Origin: Aestuariispira insulae
GTDB taxonomy: Bacteria; Pseudomonadota; Alphaproteobacteria; UBA8366; Aestuariispiraceae
Assembly: GCF_003385955.1 (NCBI RefSeq)
Contig: NZ_QRDW01000013.1
Location: forward strand, 1 to 64,000
Length of the DNA stretch: 64,000 bases
Reading direction: 5' to 3'
A program made the position numbers and the translations under genes. Of this stretch, positions 43,405 to 53,129 are shown in pieces (position 1 is the first letter of the stretch; the number at the start of each line of letters is the position of its first letter). A model generated the notes under the pieces. The model saw nothing but the letters and a program-made list of their open reading frames with translations, was not told where the DNA came from and ran no database searches.

Positions 43405-43463
43405 GGCACCAAACTCCCACTGGAATGTGGCATAAATATGAGGGCAATTGATGCCAATAGTTC

Positions 43464-44354
43464 TTAAACGGGCCTTTGCCCGTGGGCCCATTCCTCAGCC
43501 ACATCAAAAAACGCCTGCACCACCCGGCGACGCAGATTAGGCCTCAGGCAAAACAGCTTTTCAGGATGGTTTTCCGGGGCTTCCAGAATGGGCACTCGGC
43601 GCACTTTTTCCTGGCGCTTGCTGGCGGCGGAAAGCATGAACCCAACCCCCATGCCTTCGGCGACCGCCTCATAAACGGCTTCACGGGTTTCCAGGGATAC
43701 CATCGGCTCCAAACGCAATCCCGCCCGCGCCAGACAATCATCGACCGTCCTTTGCGTAATTGACGCCCCATTGCGGAAAATCACAGGATAATCAGCTAAC
43801 TCCCGAAAACTGACACTTGCCTGTTGCGCCAGCGGATGATGTTCCGGCACCAGGCAGTCCAGCCGTTGATCAATGAGGTGCACCATATGCAGCTTCTCAT
43901 CTTCCGGTGGGTTGGTCAGGATCGCCAAATCGGCCTGGCGCTCAAAAATCGCACTAGTCACCCGCCCCCAATTGCCGAAACGCACATCCAGACGGACCTG
44001 TGGATAAAGCCGATTAAACTCAGACAGCAGCTCCACACAAAGCGACGGCGCACCGGAAACAATGCGCAATTCTCCGGTTTTCAACTCCGCCGATTCCCCC
44101 AGGATATGATCGATCACCTCTTCCTGCTCATCCAGGCTGGCGGTCTCACGATAAAGCTGCCGGCCGAGCTTGGTCAGGCGCACGCCGGTATTGGACCGTT
44201 CAAACAGCATCACTCCATAGGATTTTTCCAGGGTGCGGATCTGCGCGGTGATTGCCGGCTGAGTCACCCCCAGCCGATTGGCCGCCGCGGAAATATTGGA
44301 GAGCCTGGCTACCGCATTGAAGGCCCGGATCTGGGAATAATTAAACTTGGCCAT
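43464..44354 (-). CDS. LysR-family regulator (CysB/Cbl or PhnW-like group)
   Basis: 296 residues. The winged helix (FNYSQIRAFNAVARLSNISAAANRLGVTQPAITAQIRTLEKSYG) and effector domain are clear. The start ATG 44354 sits nine codons inside the longest frame, with GGGATTGGG upstream. It lies 141 bases from the divergent phosphoesterase gene, and a phosphonate/phosphodiester hydrolase is encoded at 46129-47655, so it may regulate phosphorus or sulfur compound use. Confidence 0.88.
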   Translation of the reverse strand: MAKFNYSQIRAFNAVARLSNISAAANRLGVTQPAITAQIRTLEKSYGVMLFERSNTGVRLTKLGRQLYRETASLDEQEEVIDHILGESAELKTGELRIVSGAPSLCVELLSEFNRLYPQVRLDVRFGNWGRVTSAIFERQADLAILTNPPEDEKLHMVHLIDQRLDCLVPEHHPLAQQASVSFRELADYPVIFRNGASITQRTVDDCLARAGLRLEPMVSLETREAVYEAVAEGMGVGFMLSAASKRQEKVRRVPILEAPENHPEKLFCLRPNLRRRVVQAFFDVAEEWAHGQRPV

Positions 44355-44495
44355 AACTGCCCAATCCCGCTTGCTGACCACCAGGATGATGCAAAATCCA
44401 ATGGCGGTATAAGAAATTCTTAGAATGATAAGTCAAACTGAAACGAATATTGATATAAGAAAGACAGGAAGAGAAGGCAAATCCGGAACCGAACC

Positions 44496-45347
44496 ATGTT
44501 GAAATTCATCCATCTGACCGATACCCATCTGGTGGGGCAAGGAGTCCGCCTCTATGGCCTGGATCCGCATCAGCGCCTGAAACAGGCACTGGCGGATATC
44601 AATAAACATCACGGGGATGCCCATTCCATCGTGATTACCGGGGATCTCACCAATTGGGGCGGGGAAGACGAATATCAGGCCCTGGCCGATGCCCTGGCGT
44701 TATCGCGCCTGCCGGTTCGCTTAATCCTTGGCAATCATGATCATCGCGCCCGGTTCCGAAATGCCTTTCCAGACGCCATGGCTGATGAAAACGGCTATGT
44801 CCAAGACGTGACAGACACAGATTTCGGCCGGATGATTTTTCTGGATACCCTGATGGAAGGCACTCATGCGGGCTGGCTCTGCGAAGAAAGACTCAATTGG
44901 CTTGGTGCGCGCCTGAAAGAAACCGGCGGGCCGGTCTATCTCTTCATGCACCATCCCCCCTTTGATATCGGCATGCCCGGCATGGACCAATATGGCTTGA
45001 TCCAGAAGGAGGAATTTAAAGCGGTGATCCATCCGTACAAATCCCGCATCCGTCAGATTTTCTTCGGCCATATCCACCGGCCAATTCACGGCGAATGGCT
45101 CGGCATCCCGTTCAGCACCCTGCGCGGCACCAACCATCAGGTCTGGATGGATCTGGAAGGGCGGGCCGATGGCAACCTGCCCATGTCCTACGAGCGGCCG
45201 GCTTATGGCGTGGTTCTCATAGATCAGACAATCACCCTGATACACGAGCATGACTATCTCTATGATGACGAGATTTACCTGGGCGACCCGCCGGAAGGGC
45301 TGAGCGAATATGACTATGCCACCACCGGGTTCGATCACCATGAATGA
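44496..45347 (+). CDS. Metallophosphoesterase, CpdA/GpdQ-like phosphodiesterase
   Basis: 283 residues. All calcineurin-type metal motifs are present: LTDTH near the N-terminus, GDLTNWGG, GNHDHR, a MHHPP motif and FGHIHRP. The family includes cAMP phosphodiesterase CpdA and glycerophosphodiesterase GpdQ, and substrate use cannot be separated here. The next gene (a NagD-type HAD phosphatase) starts eight bases before its stop, so the two form an operon and could act in sequence on a phosphodiester. Confidence 0.87.
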   Translation: MLKFIHLTDTHLVGQGVRLYGLDPHQRLKQALADINKHHGDAHSIVITGDLTNWGGEDEYQALADALALSRLPVRLILGNHDHRARFRNAFPDAMADENGYVQDVTDTDFGRMIFLDTLMEGTHAGWLCEERLNWLGARLKETGGPVYLFMHHPPFDIGMPGMDQYGLIQKEEFKAVIHPYKSRIRQIFFGHIHRPIHGEWLGIPFSTLRGTNHQVWMDLEGRADGNLPMSYERPAYGVVLIDQTITLIHEHDYLYDDEIYLGDPPEGLSEYDYATTGFDHHE

Positions 45348-46119
45348 CAATCAACCGAGCCCCATGGGCATAAGACCCGACAAGCTTGAGGATTACCGTC
45401 TTCTCCTGGACCGTCAGGAACGCATCCTGTGTGACTTGGACGGTTGCCTGATCCAGGACGGAAAAGCCATAGACGGTGCTGCGGCATTGGTGGATCGTTA
45501 CCGCCAGAAATTCCGCATTCTTTCCAATAATTCTACCGACACGCCGCAAACTCTGGCCCGAAAGCTGGACGGTTATGGCATTGAGATCGATCCGGTCCAG
45601 ATCATCCTGGCCGGTAGCGCTGCCGTAGATCTGTTGGCAAAGGATTATCCAGGTGCGCGCATTTTATTGCTGGCCAGCCCGGCCATTGAAGATTACGCAA
45701 AAAAACAAGGGTTGAGACCAATTGCACCTGCCGATGCCGATGAATTGCCGGACTTGGTGCTGATCTGCCGGGATACCGCCTTCAGCTATGAAAGTGTGCA
45801 GACAGTGATCGAACTGGTCAGCCGGGGCATTCCTTATTACGCCGCCAATCCGGATTTGACCCATCCCGGCAGGGACGGCCTGCCAGTCATTGAAACCGGC
45901 CTGATCCTGCAGATGGTACAGATGGCAACCGCCCTGAAACCAAAAGCCGTAATCGGTAAACCGGAACCGGATTTATTCCTGGCCGCGTTGGAAAATGTAG
46001 CACCGGCCAATGCGGTCATGATCGGCGACAATCTCCGCACGGATATGGAGGGGGCAACCCGCCTGCGCATGCCCAACATCCGGGTCAGCCCCAACCTCAC
46101 CGTCGGCTGTCTTCTCTAG
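45340..46119 (+). CDS. HAD-family phosphatase, NagD-like
   Basis: 259 residues. The HAD motif I is ILCDLDGCLIQDG, motif II is RILSNNSTDTPQ and motif III/IV is IGKPEPDLFLAALENVAPANAVMIGDNLRTDMEGA. The C2 cap between them is of the NagD type, which dephosphorylates nucleotides, sugar phosphates or glycerol phosphate. ATG 45340 overlaps the end of the phosphodiesterase gene by eight bases. A role downstream of that enzyme in phosphate recovery is likely. Confidence 0.86.
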   Translation: MNDNQPSPMGIRPDKLEDYRLLLDRQERILCDLDGCLIQDGKAIDGAAALVDRYRQKFRILSNNSTDTPQTLARKLDGYGIEIDPVQIILAGSAAVDLLAKDYPGARILLLASPAIEDYAKKQGLRPIAPADADELPDLVLICRDTAFSYESVQTVIELVSRGIPYYAANPDLTHPGRDGLPVIETGLILQMVQMATALKPKAVIGKPEPDLFLAALENVAPANAVMIGDNLRTDMEGATRLRMPNIRVSPNLTVGCLL

Positions 46120-46128
46120 CCGCCCCTG

Positions 46129-47655
46129 TCAGCGGTCAGGGTCGACTACCACGCCGCCTAGCGACACCATCATCCCATCAAGCGCGCCATAAGCATGCAC
46201 CATCCGCCAGGTCAGCAATTTCTGCGCATATTTCAGCATCACCGGTGCATAAGCCGGATCACCGGCAAGATTCCTGGTCTCATCCGGGTCCTCAACCAAA
46301 TCATAAAGAATGGCTGTAAGGCCGCTGAAATGTATGTATTTATAGTGTTCATCCCGGATCCATAATGCCGCGCATTGATCCGAACGCAGGCCAAACTTCC
46401 GTTCCGCCTTCTTGGTGATCACATTGCGGAAATCAATCTGGCCGCAGGCATGATCGCGCCAGCCATCAGCCTCTACCCCTTTGAGGAATGGCACCAGGGA
46501 ACGCCCGTCACATTGATGCGGAATTTCAAGGCCGCAGAGATCCAGGATCGTCGGCATGATATCCACAGCCTCGGTGAAGTGATCCACCTGCACGCCCCGG
46601 GCAGCACGCCGCCCGCCCTTGATCATCAGCGGGATATGGAAGCTCTTTTCGAAAATGCTGGCCTTGCCCAAAAGCCCGTGATCGCCCATCTGCTCGCCAT
46701 GGTCCGAGGTCAGGATAATGGTGGTATCTTCGTAAATCCCTTTCTCTTTGAGGGATTGAACAAGGCGTCCGATATGATGATCCACCTCCGTGATCAGGGC
46801 CAGATAGGTTGCCTTGATCTGCTGGAAATCCTCTTCCGTCAGGTCACGCAGGGGCCGGTCCTCGACCCCTTTCAGGAAATTCGACAGGCTGACATATTCC
46901 TGGAAGAAACCGATAGCCGGATGCTGCGCCCGTTCATCGGCCACCGTCTTCGCGCCAACTGGCTTTGGCAGCGTCACATCCCTATAAAGGTCACAATAAG
47001 GCTCCGGCGCGATAAAAGGCGGATGAGGGCGAAGGAAACTGGCATGCACAAAAAACGGGGCATCGCCTGCAAATTCCAGATGATCGATCACCTTATCCAT
47101 CAACCAGGCGGTCTCGCTATCCTCGGCTTTGAACACCGAAGGCTGGGCGGAAAGCCCCTTGCCGTCATCAGGGTTTGCCGGCGCGTAAATGCCATAGCCC
47201 GGTTCCGTCACATCATAGCCCATGCGCTTCAAATAAGCCGCCCAGTCCAGGCTATGTTCCGGAAAGGCCTGTGCCACGGTAAAACCCGGTAGCGGCCCTT
47301 CATAGGTGGTCAGGCTCGGATCATCGGGCGGCAGATAGCGCGGATCGGGTGTGGTATCCGTATAGCCAAACAACATCGGGTCATAGCCCGCCTTGCGCAT
47401 TTCCAACGCAATATTGGTGAAAGATGCGTCCAACGGCGTACCATTGGTGATCATCCGGTGATTGGTCGGATACATACCCGTCAGCAGGCTGGCCCGCGAC
47501 GGCCCGCAAGGTACCGCATTATTGTAATGTTTCCGGAACAGAACCCCATCAGCGGCCAGCGCATCCATATGCGGCGTCTTCACAGCAGGATGGCCCATGC
47601 AGGCCAGACTATCCGCCCGCGTCTGGTCGATGGTGATCAACAATACCCGTTTCAT
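46129..47655 (-). CDS. Phosphonate monoester hydrolase/phosphodiesterase (sulfatase fold)
   Basis: 508 residues. The alkaline-phosphatase-superfamily fold has metal Asp residues in LLITIDQTRADS and ILTSDHGEQMGDHGLLGKAS. The nucleophile Cys50 in CGPSR must be converted to formylglycine. The TNHRMITNGTPLD, GYDPMLFGYTDTTPDPR and the terminal LTWRMVHAYG segments match phosphonate monoester hydrolases rather than classical arylsulfatases. It hydrolyses phosphonate monoesters and phosphodiesters, with sulfate ester activity in some members. The gene converges on the HAD gene with nine bases between. No active formylglycine-generating enzyme is in the window. Confidence 0.85.
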   Translation of the reverse strand: MKRVLLITIDQTRADSLACMGHPAVKTPHMDALAADGVLFRKHYNNAVPCGPSRASLLTGMYPTNHRMITNGTPLDASFTNIALEMRKAGYDPMLFGYTDTTPDPRYLPPDDPSLTTYEGPLPGFTVAQAFPEHSLDWAAYLKRMGYDVTEPGYGIYAPANPDDGKGLSAQPSVFKAEDSETAWLMDKVIDHLEFAGDAPFFVHASFLRPHPPFIAPEPYCDLYRDVTLPKPVGAKTVADERAQHPAIGFFQEYVSLSNFLKGVEDRPLRDLTEEDFQQIKATYLALITEVDHHIGRLVQSLKEKGIYEDTTIILTSDHGEQMGDHGLLGKASIFEKSFHIPLMIKGGRRAARGVQVDHFTEAVDIMPTILDLCGLEIPHQCDGRSLVPFLKGVEADGWRDHACGQIDFRNVITKKAERKFGLRSDQCAALWIRDEHYKYIHFSGLTAILYDLVEDPDETRNLAGDPAYAPVMLKYAQKLLTWRMVHAYGALDGMMVSLGGVVVDPDR

Positions 47656-47917
47656 CTGGAATATCCTTTTGCCTGTCGCGCCCCGTTATGCCGTGATTTG
47701 GTGTCAGATATTTGACAAGGCCCGGAAACAATATTTCTTACCATGATCCGACGCGATCAAGGTATCAACATTGCGACCTTTTGAACCGATAGACAAAAGC
47801 CCGGACCGGCGCAATCGTCTCTTTTCCCGACAGTCCAATTTCTATCGCAACCATAATCAATATTTTTGTAACTAATTATACTGCCTCAAAAAATCACATT
47901 TCAGCAATGAAATCCCA

Positions 47918-47946
47918 TTGACGGTGAGAATGATTCTCAATATTAA
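47918..47946 (+). promoter_or_regulatory. Promoter with Fur-like box for the metallophore cluster
   Basis: TTGACG (47918-47923) and TATTAA (47941-47946) are spaced by 17 bases and form a good sigma-70-type promoter. Between them lies TGAGAAT-G-ATTCTCA (47925-47939), a perfect 7-1-7 dyad close to the bacterial Fur box. Binding there would block the polymerase. It reads towards the SbnI-like gene whose start is at 47996. Confidence 0.78.
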
Positions 47947-47995
47947 CAACTACCGGAAGTAAACGATCTGCCAAGATTTTAAAGAGGAGGTTACT

Positions 47996-48409
47996 TTGTC
48001 TTCCGTTGAGCTTATGGCCGTCGATGATCTACGGCCTACAGAATGGATCAAGAAACGCCGTGCGGCGCGCTTGGCCCATACAATAGAATCGTCCGGTATC
48101 TGGCGATGTCCGATCTGCATTGAAGCGGAAAGCCTGTTTGTCATGGATGGTCATCATCGGCTGGAGGTGGCAAAAATGCTGGGTCTGTTGCGGGTGCCGG
48201 TGCTGCGCCTCAGCTATAACGATATTCCAGTGATCAGCCGAAAAAGCGGTTTCAACGTCACCCCGGACCAACTGCGGGAACGCGCAGCCAAAGGTCTGCT
48301 CTATCCCTACAAAACCACCCGGCATCTGTTTCCAGCAGGGCTTGTCGCCTGCCAGGTCCCAATCACCCTTCTTCGCCAGCCAGCCGACACCATCCGGCAA
48401 GCCGCCTAA
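47996..48409 (+). CDS. SbnI-like ParB/Srx-fold free serine kinase
   Basis: 137 residues. The sequence has the SbnI/SerK pattern: VELMAVDDLRPTE near the N-terminus (candidate catalytic Glu), then FVMDGHHRLEVAKMLGLLRVPVLRL. In staphylococci SbnI makes O-phospho-L-serine for diaminopropionate synthesis and senses heme. The start is probably TTG 47996, because AGAGGAGG lies five bases upstream; the next ATG (48014) lacks such a site. It is the first gene of the plus-strand cluster, and SbnA and SbnB homologues downstream use its expected product. Confidence 0.72.
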   Translation: MSSVELMAVDDLRPTEWIKKRRAARLAHTIESSGIWRCPICIEAESLFVMDGHHRLEVAKMLGLLRVPVLRLSYNDIPVISRKSGFNVTPDQLRERAAKGLLYPYKTTRHLFPAGLVACQVPITLLRQPADTIRQAA

Positions 48410-48536
48410 TCCACATCACAAAATTCGACCAGAATTATTCAAACCGTTTGCTGCGCCCAGAACATAGAAAAATGCGGGCCGTGACCGGTTGAGGGGACAA
48501 TGTTGAGTTTTCCATTAAAAAGCCCAGAGGTATGCC

Positions 48537-49619
48537 ATGTTGGCCTTGGAAGAAAACACACTCGCCCCTCACTATCCTGTTGAAGCACCGGTCCCTCAGA
48601 CCGTTGCCCTCTATGAACTGGACCGGTCTGAAAAAGCCGCGATCGAACGATTGATCGACATGCTGGCCCCCCGGTTTTCCATGGTGGAAAGTTCGGATTT
48701 TGCCGAGGAATGCGCCATTCATGCCCAGGAACTGCCCATTGGCCTGCGGCGCTTCCTGTATCATTTCAAAACCTTGCAGTTACGCAAGGGAACCGCTCTG
48801 ATCCGGGGTTATCAGATGCAGGATCACCGCATCGGTGACACCCCGTCCCATTGGGACATGCCCTGGGAAAACCCCAAGGTTCTGCGCGAAGAAATCTATC
48901 AATGCTTGATCACCGCCCTGGTGGGCGACATCTTCGGTTGGGTCACCCAGGAAAATGGCCGCTTCATGCGCCATATCGTACCGATCAAGAAAGATGCCTA
49001 TGAACAACTGGGCGCGGGCAGTGCGGTCGATCTGGTCTGGCATAATGAAGAGGCCTTCCATGAGCGGCGCGCCACCTTCCTCTCGCTGCTTTGTTACCGC
49101 AATGAGGAACAGGCCCGGACCATTACCTGTTCCATCGATGATTTCGAGCTTGATCCCAGCCAGGAAAACCTCCTGCGCCAGAAGCGTTTTGTCATCCAGC
49201 CGGACAAGGCCCACCTGCCGGAGCAGAATGACAGCCAGCATTGGCAGCTGAGTGACGAGCAATTCTCCCTGATTAAATCCCATATGGAAAACCCGCCAGT
49301 GATTCCGGCCATCTACGGTCCCGCCTGGGAACGTTTCATCCAGGTGGACCAGGCCTTTATGGAGGTGGTGGACAATGACCCCGCCACAAAGGCGGCCATC
49401 GACGGGCTTTATGAGAAATTCGACCGGCATAAGGCTGAAATCGTCATGCAGCCGGGCGATCTTGTCATCATCGACAATGACAAAGCTGTTCACGGCCGCT
49501 CGAAATACAAGCCCAATTACGGCCCCCGCCAGCGTTGGATCCGCCGGGTGAATGTCACCGCAGATATCCGCAAGACCCAGGATTACCGCGCCAATACGCG
49601 TTCGCGACAGCTTTATTGA
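48537..49619 (+). CDS. Clavaminate-synthase-like Fe(II)/2-oxoglutarate dioxygenase
   Basis: 360 residues. Iron ligands are His169 and Glu171 in WHNEEAFH (the HxE form used by VioC, AsnO and clavaminate synthase) and His319 in AVHGRSKYKP; the 2-oxoglutarate-binding Arg is Arg333 in RQRWIRR. Members hydroxylate or desaturate free or bound amino acids such as Arg, Asn or Lys. ATG 48537 has AGAGG six bases upstream. It sits between the SbnI and SbnB homologues, so its substrate is probably the diaminopropionate or a related intermediate or product. This enzyme is absent from the staphyloferrin B pathway. Confidence 0.85.
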   Translation: MLALEENTLAPHYPVEAPVPQTVALYELDRSEKAAIERLIDMLAPRFSMVESSDFAEECAIHAQELPIGLRRFLYHFKTLQLRKGTALIRGYQMQDHRIGDTPSHWDMPWENPKVLREEIYQCLITALVGDIFGWVTQENGRFMRHIVPIKKDAYEQLGAGSAVDLVWHNEEAFHERRATFLSLLCYRNEEQARTITCSIDDFELDPSQENLLRQKRFVIQPDKAHLPEQNDSQHWQLSDEQFSLIKSHMENPPVIPAIYGPAWERFIQVDQAFMEVVDNDPATKAAIDGLYEKFDRHKAEIVMQPGDLVIIDNDKAVHGRSKYKPNYGPRQRWIRRVNVTADIRKTQDYRANTRSRQLY

Positions 49620-49664
49620 TCGCGCTGTCAGAATTCCCAAACAAAAATCAAAGAGGCTTACCCC

Positions 49665-50687
49665 ATGACCACTGTTGTCATCCCCGAAGACCTGCATAAA
49701 GCAGACGATCTCGATCATTCCGTCACCCTGCTCAGCCGCGAGGATATTGCCAAGATCGCGCTCGACCACAAAACCCTGCTCTCCACCATTGAAACGGCCC
49801 TTGGTGATCTTGGTCGCGGCCAGGCGTTGAACCCGACCAAGATCGAAATGGAATCCCCAGGCCAGAAAGCCATGGCTTATGCCATGCTGGGCGCGCAAAG
49901 CGACCCCGCAACGGTGGGCATGAAACTGTCTTACAAATTCTTCGGTGGGCCCAAGCGCCAGATGCAGCGCTATTACACCACCCTGCTGATATTTGATGAT
50001 GCCACCGGCCAACCGCTGGCTTTGGCGGATTGTTCCTGGATCACCGCCGCCAGGACTCCCGCCGTATCCGCGCTGATGGCAAGGGCCGCCATGCCCCGCC
50101 ATGCGAAAAAAGCCTTGATCGTCGGGTCGGGCATGCAAGCGCAATATGCCGGCCCGATGCTGCTGGAAGCGATTCCACAGCTGGAGGAAATCGCCCTTTT
50201 TGGCCGCTATGAAACCGGTTTGGAAAAGGCTCAGGCCTTTTTCACTCAATGCCATCCGGGCCAAAGCCTGAAAATCGCACCGGATCTGGAAATGGCGGCC
50301 CGCGAGGCCGACATCCTCATCGGGGTTTCCGGCCCGGCCTCCCTGGATCAGGTCCAGGCCGATTGGCTGAAACCCGGCGCGCTGAGCCTGTTGGTTGGAT
50401 ATGGGTTAAACGCAGATTGCTTCCACAAGGCTGATTACCGGATCGCCACATCGGAAGAACAGATGCACGTGACCGGCACCGATTTCGCGCTGCCTGACGG
50501 TTCTTTCCCCAAGATCAATGCGGAACTGCCGGATATCCTGGCTGGGAACAAACCAGCGCGGATCCATGATGAACAGAAGGTCTTTGCCTATAACAGCGGC
50601 CTGGTGATCACCGATGTGGCCGTTGGCCGCGCGCTTTACAACGCCGCTGTGGCGCAGGGCCTGGGACGGAAGATTTCCTTATGGTAA
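49665..50687 (+). CDS. SbnB-like dehydrogenase (ornithine cyclodeaminase family)
   Basis: 340 residues, of the ornithine cyclodeaminase/mu-crystallin family: an NAD-binding Rossmann region (KKALIVGSGMQAQYAGPMLLEA) and the LKLSYKFFG...YYTTLLIFDDATGQPLALAD substrate domain. SbnB oxidatively cleaves N-(1-amino-1-carboxy-2-ethyl)-glutamate to L-2,3-diaminopropionate and 2-oxoglutarate. With an SbnA homologue two genes away, that is the most likely role here. The 2-oxoglutarate would be a cosubstrate of the neighbouring dioxygenase. It overlaps the decarboxylase gene by seven bases. Confidence 0.8.
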   Translation: MTTVVIPEDLHKADDLDHSVTLLSREDIAKIALDHKTLLSTIETALGDLGRGQALNPTKIEMESPGQKAMAYAMLGAQSDPATVGMKLSYKFFGGPKRQMQRYYTTLLIFDDATGQPLALADCSWITAARTPAVSALMARAAMPRHAKKALIVGSGMQAQYAGPMLLEAIPQLEEIALFGRYETGLEKAQAFFTQCHPGQSLKIAPDLEMAAREADILIGVSGPASLDQVQADWLKPGALSLLVGYGLNADCFHKADYRIATSEEQMHVTGTDFALPDGSFPKINAELPDILAGNKPARIHDEQKVFAYNSGLVITDVAVGRALYNAAVAQGLGRKISLW

Positions 50688-52078
50688 ATCTGGCGCAATC
50701 AAGCCCAGCGGAGGGAGAGCCTCTCTCCCTCCCCGCCCAGATTGATCCGCGGATCACCCGGCTGCTCCGGGAGACAGGCTTTATCCGGGCCCTGAAATCG
50801 GGCTTTGGCGGACCGGTCCATTTGCTCTTCCCGGAAATTTTCAGGGACACCATTTCCCGCTTCGAAGACGTGCTGGACCAGCGAGCCCTTCACTATCATC
50901 TGATGTTCGCCAAGAAGGCCAACAAGGCCGAAAGCTTTGTCCAGGAAAGCGCCCTGGCCGGGATTGGCCTGGATGCAGCGACTGTGGAAGAAGCCGCCAA
51001 TGCCATGGCCAACGGGATCCGTCCCGACCATATCGGCATCAGCGGTCCGGCCAAAAGTGATATCCTGCTGGCGCTGGCCGCCCAGCAGGGATTTCTCATC
51101 GCCCTAGACAGTCCGGATGAACTGGACCGGGCCTCGTTTATCGCCAGGCGGGTTGGCAGGCCGCTGCGCGCGCTCATAAGGCTGACTCCCGAAAGCCAGG
51201 AAAAATCCCGTTTCGGCATCGCCGCCGCTCGGCTGTCCCTTATGCTGGACAGACTGGATGATGGGATTCAACTGGAAGGCTTGTCTTTCCATCTATCCGG
51301 CTATTCCATCCCGGAACGTGCCGAGGCGGCTTTTACCACAGCCCGGTTGCTTCTAAAACTCCGGCAGGATTTCCCAAACTGCCGCAAACTTGATATCGGC
51401 GGCGGATTGCCGGTTTCCTACTGTCGTGAAACTGACTGGCAGACCTTCCTGGATCGGGAACAGCCCGGGGATTTCCACGGCAACAAACGTTTCTCAGGCT
51501 ATTACCCCTACCACCAGCCCCATGATGGCCCATCCGCCCTGGCCGCCATCCTCGATACAAAGCCGTCCGGTCAAACCCATAGCCTGGCCGCGCTTTTGAA
51601 AGAAACCGGGATCGAGCTATTGCTGGAACCGGGCCGGGCGCTGCTCGACCAGGCTGGGATCACGCTATTCTCTGTCCAGGGCGTCAAGGATCGGGGCGAT
51701 TACGGCATCATCACCGCCGATGGCACCAGCTTTAGCCTGTCCGAACAATGGTTCGACAGTGAGTTTCTGCCCGACCCGCTGCTGCTGCCTGCCAGACCAG
51801 AGGCGCCATCACCGTACCCGGCCTCGATCGGGGGTGTCAGTTGCCTGGATTCCGACATGCTGACCTGGCGCAAAATTTCCTTTCCGCAAAAACCACGGCG
51901 CGGCGACATCCTCTGTTACCCGAACACCGCCGGTTATCAAATGGATTCCAACGAAAGCGAATTTCACGGACTGCCCCTGCCCCGGAAAATTGCCGTGGGA
52001 CTGAATGCACCGGATTTCACCTGGTGCCTGGATGAAACCTATTGTGCCGCCACCGCCGGCATCGACATTCAAGGATGA
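50681..52078 (+). CDS. Fold-III PLP-dependent decarboxylase (SbnH/diaminopimelate decarboxylase type)
   Basis: 465 residues. The PLP Lys is in FAKKANK (Lys79). Further motifs are SFHLSGYS, the phosphate-binding LDIGGGLP, EPGRALLDQAG and the C-terminal GGVSCLDSDML and YPNTAGYQMD regions that complete the second subunit's active site. It decarboxylates an alpha-amino acid terminus. SbnH removes carbon dioxide from citryl-diaminopropionate in staphyloferrin B, but no citrate-ligating synthetase is present here, so it must act on another intermediate. The start overlaps the SbnB-like stop by seven bases. Confidence 0.85.
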   Translation: MVNLAQSSPAEGEPLSLPAQIDPRITRLLRETGFIRALKSGFGGPVHLLFPEIFRDTISRFEDVLDQRALHYHLMFAKKANKAESFVQESALAGIGLDAATVEEAANAMANGIRPDHIGISGPAKSDILLALAAQQGFLIALDSPDELDRASFIARRVGRPLRALIRLTPESQEKSRFGIAAARLSLMLDRLDDGIQLEGLSFHLSGYSIPERAEAAFTTARLLLKLRQDFPNCRKLDIGGGLPVSYCRETDWQTFLDREQPGDFHGNKRFSGYYPYHQPHDGPSALAAILDTKPSGQTHSLAALLKETGIELLLEPGRALLDQAGITLFSVQGVKDRGDYGIITADGTSFSLSEQWFDSEFLPDPLLLPARPEAPSPYPASIGGVSCLDSDMLTWRKISFPQKPRRGDILCYPNTAGYQMDSNESEFHGLPLPRKIAVGLNAPDFTWCLDETYCAATAGIDIQG

Positions 52079-52086
52079 GATTAATC

Positions 52087-53115
52087 ATGGAACACCAAAC
52101 CCTGCCAAACCGACCGGCCATCGTGTATCATTACACCCATACGGTCGGATACACCCCGTTGATGCAATTGCCAACGAATGGCTATGACGCTTCACTGTTT
52201 TTAAAACTGGAACCGTTCAACCCCATGGGGAATATGAAATTCCGCATGGCGCTCTCGATGGTGGATGCCGCAGAGCGTGACGGATTGTTAAAACCCGGCG
52301 GGCGGATCATTGAATCCACCTCCGGCAATACGGGTCTCGGCCTGGCCACCATTGCCGCCGAGCGGGGCTACCGCTTCACCGCCATTGTCGATTCCCATGC
52401 CGCCAAGGACAAGCTGCGGGCCATGAAGGCCCTTGGCGCTGAATTGATCTTTGTTGATGAGGGGTGCGACGGAGAAGAGCTATCCACCGCCGCGCGTGAG
52501 GAATTGGCGGAAACACTGGCCAAAGAAGACCCAGAAGCCTTCTGGACCGAACAGCATAACAATCCGGCCAATAATGATGGCTACACCGCTCTTGCGGAAG
52601 AATTGATCGCCGCATTGGGACCTAATATCTCTAGTCTGGTGGCCGCTGTTGGTACCGGCGGTTCATCCTGTGGCACTGCAAGGATACTAAAGCGGCGCAT
52701 CCCCGAACTAAAAATGATCGGCGTTGAGCCGGTTGGGTCTATCGCGTTTGGCGGTCCTGGCGGCGCTTATTACCAATCGGGTACCGGCACCCCGGAAGGT
52801 GCCGAGATCGGCGAATGCGTAGATTTCTCCCTGATCGACAAAGGGGTCAAGGTCGGTGATGTGGAGGCCTTTGCCACCGCGCGTTATCTGGCCCGCCGGT
52901 TCGGTGTTTTAATCGGCGGTTCTGCCGGTGGCGCGGTCTATGCCGCCATTGACGCGATCCGGAAAGAAGAACTGACCGGTTGCATCACGGTGATTATTCC
53001 CGATGGCGGCGAAAAATATCTCGACACTATTTTCGATGATGACTGGATGGCCGCACGCGGCCTGACCAATGACAGTCTGTTCGACGAGCTCGATCGTTTC
53101 TTCCCGCCCCGATGA
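52087..53115 (+). CDS. SbnA-like PLP synthase (cysteine synthase fold)
   Basis: 342 residues. PLP Lys51 lies in NPMGNMKFRMA, the substrate loop STSGNTG is at about 77-83, and the VGTGGSSCGTARIL phosphate loop follows. SbnA condenses O-phospho-L-serine with glutamate to N-(1-amino-1-carboxy-2-ethyl)-glutamate. With the SbnB and SbnI homologues it completes an L-2,3-diaminopropionate pathway. I chose ATG 52087, following AAGGATGAGAT; ATG 52075, which overlaps the decarboxylase stop, is possible. It is the last gene of the plus-strand cluster. Confidence 0.82.
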   Translation: MEHQTLPNRPAIVYHYTHTVGYTPLMQLPTNGYDASLFLKLEPFNPMGNMKFRMALSMVDAAERDGLLKPGGRIIESTSGNTGLGLATIAAERGYRFTAIVDSHAAKDKLRAMKALGAELIFVDEGCDGEELSTAAREELAETLAKEDPEAFWTEQHNNPANNDGYTALAEELIAALGPNISSLVAAVGTGGSSCGTARILKRRIPELKMIGVEPVGSIAFGGPGGAYYQSGTGTPEGAEIGECVDFSLIDKGVKVGDVEAFATARYLARRFGVLIGGSAGGAVYAAIDAIRKEELTGCITVIIPDGGEKYLDTIFDDDWMAARGLTNDSLFDELDRFFPPR

Positions 53116-53129
53116 CCGATCTTGGCGAA

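Noticed and set aside
48780-50264. A 494-codon open frame on the minus strand
   Set aside because: It lies opposite the dioxygenase and SbnB-like genes, which show clear family motifs, and it has no recognisable domain. It is a codon-bias shadow.
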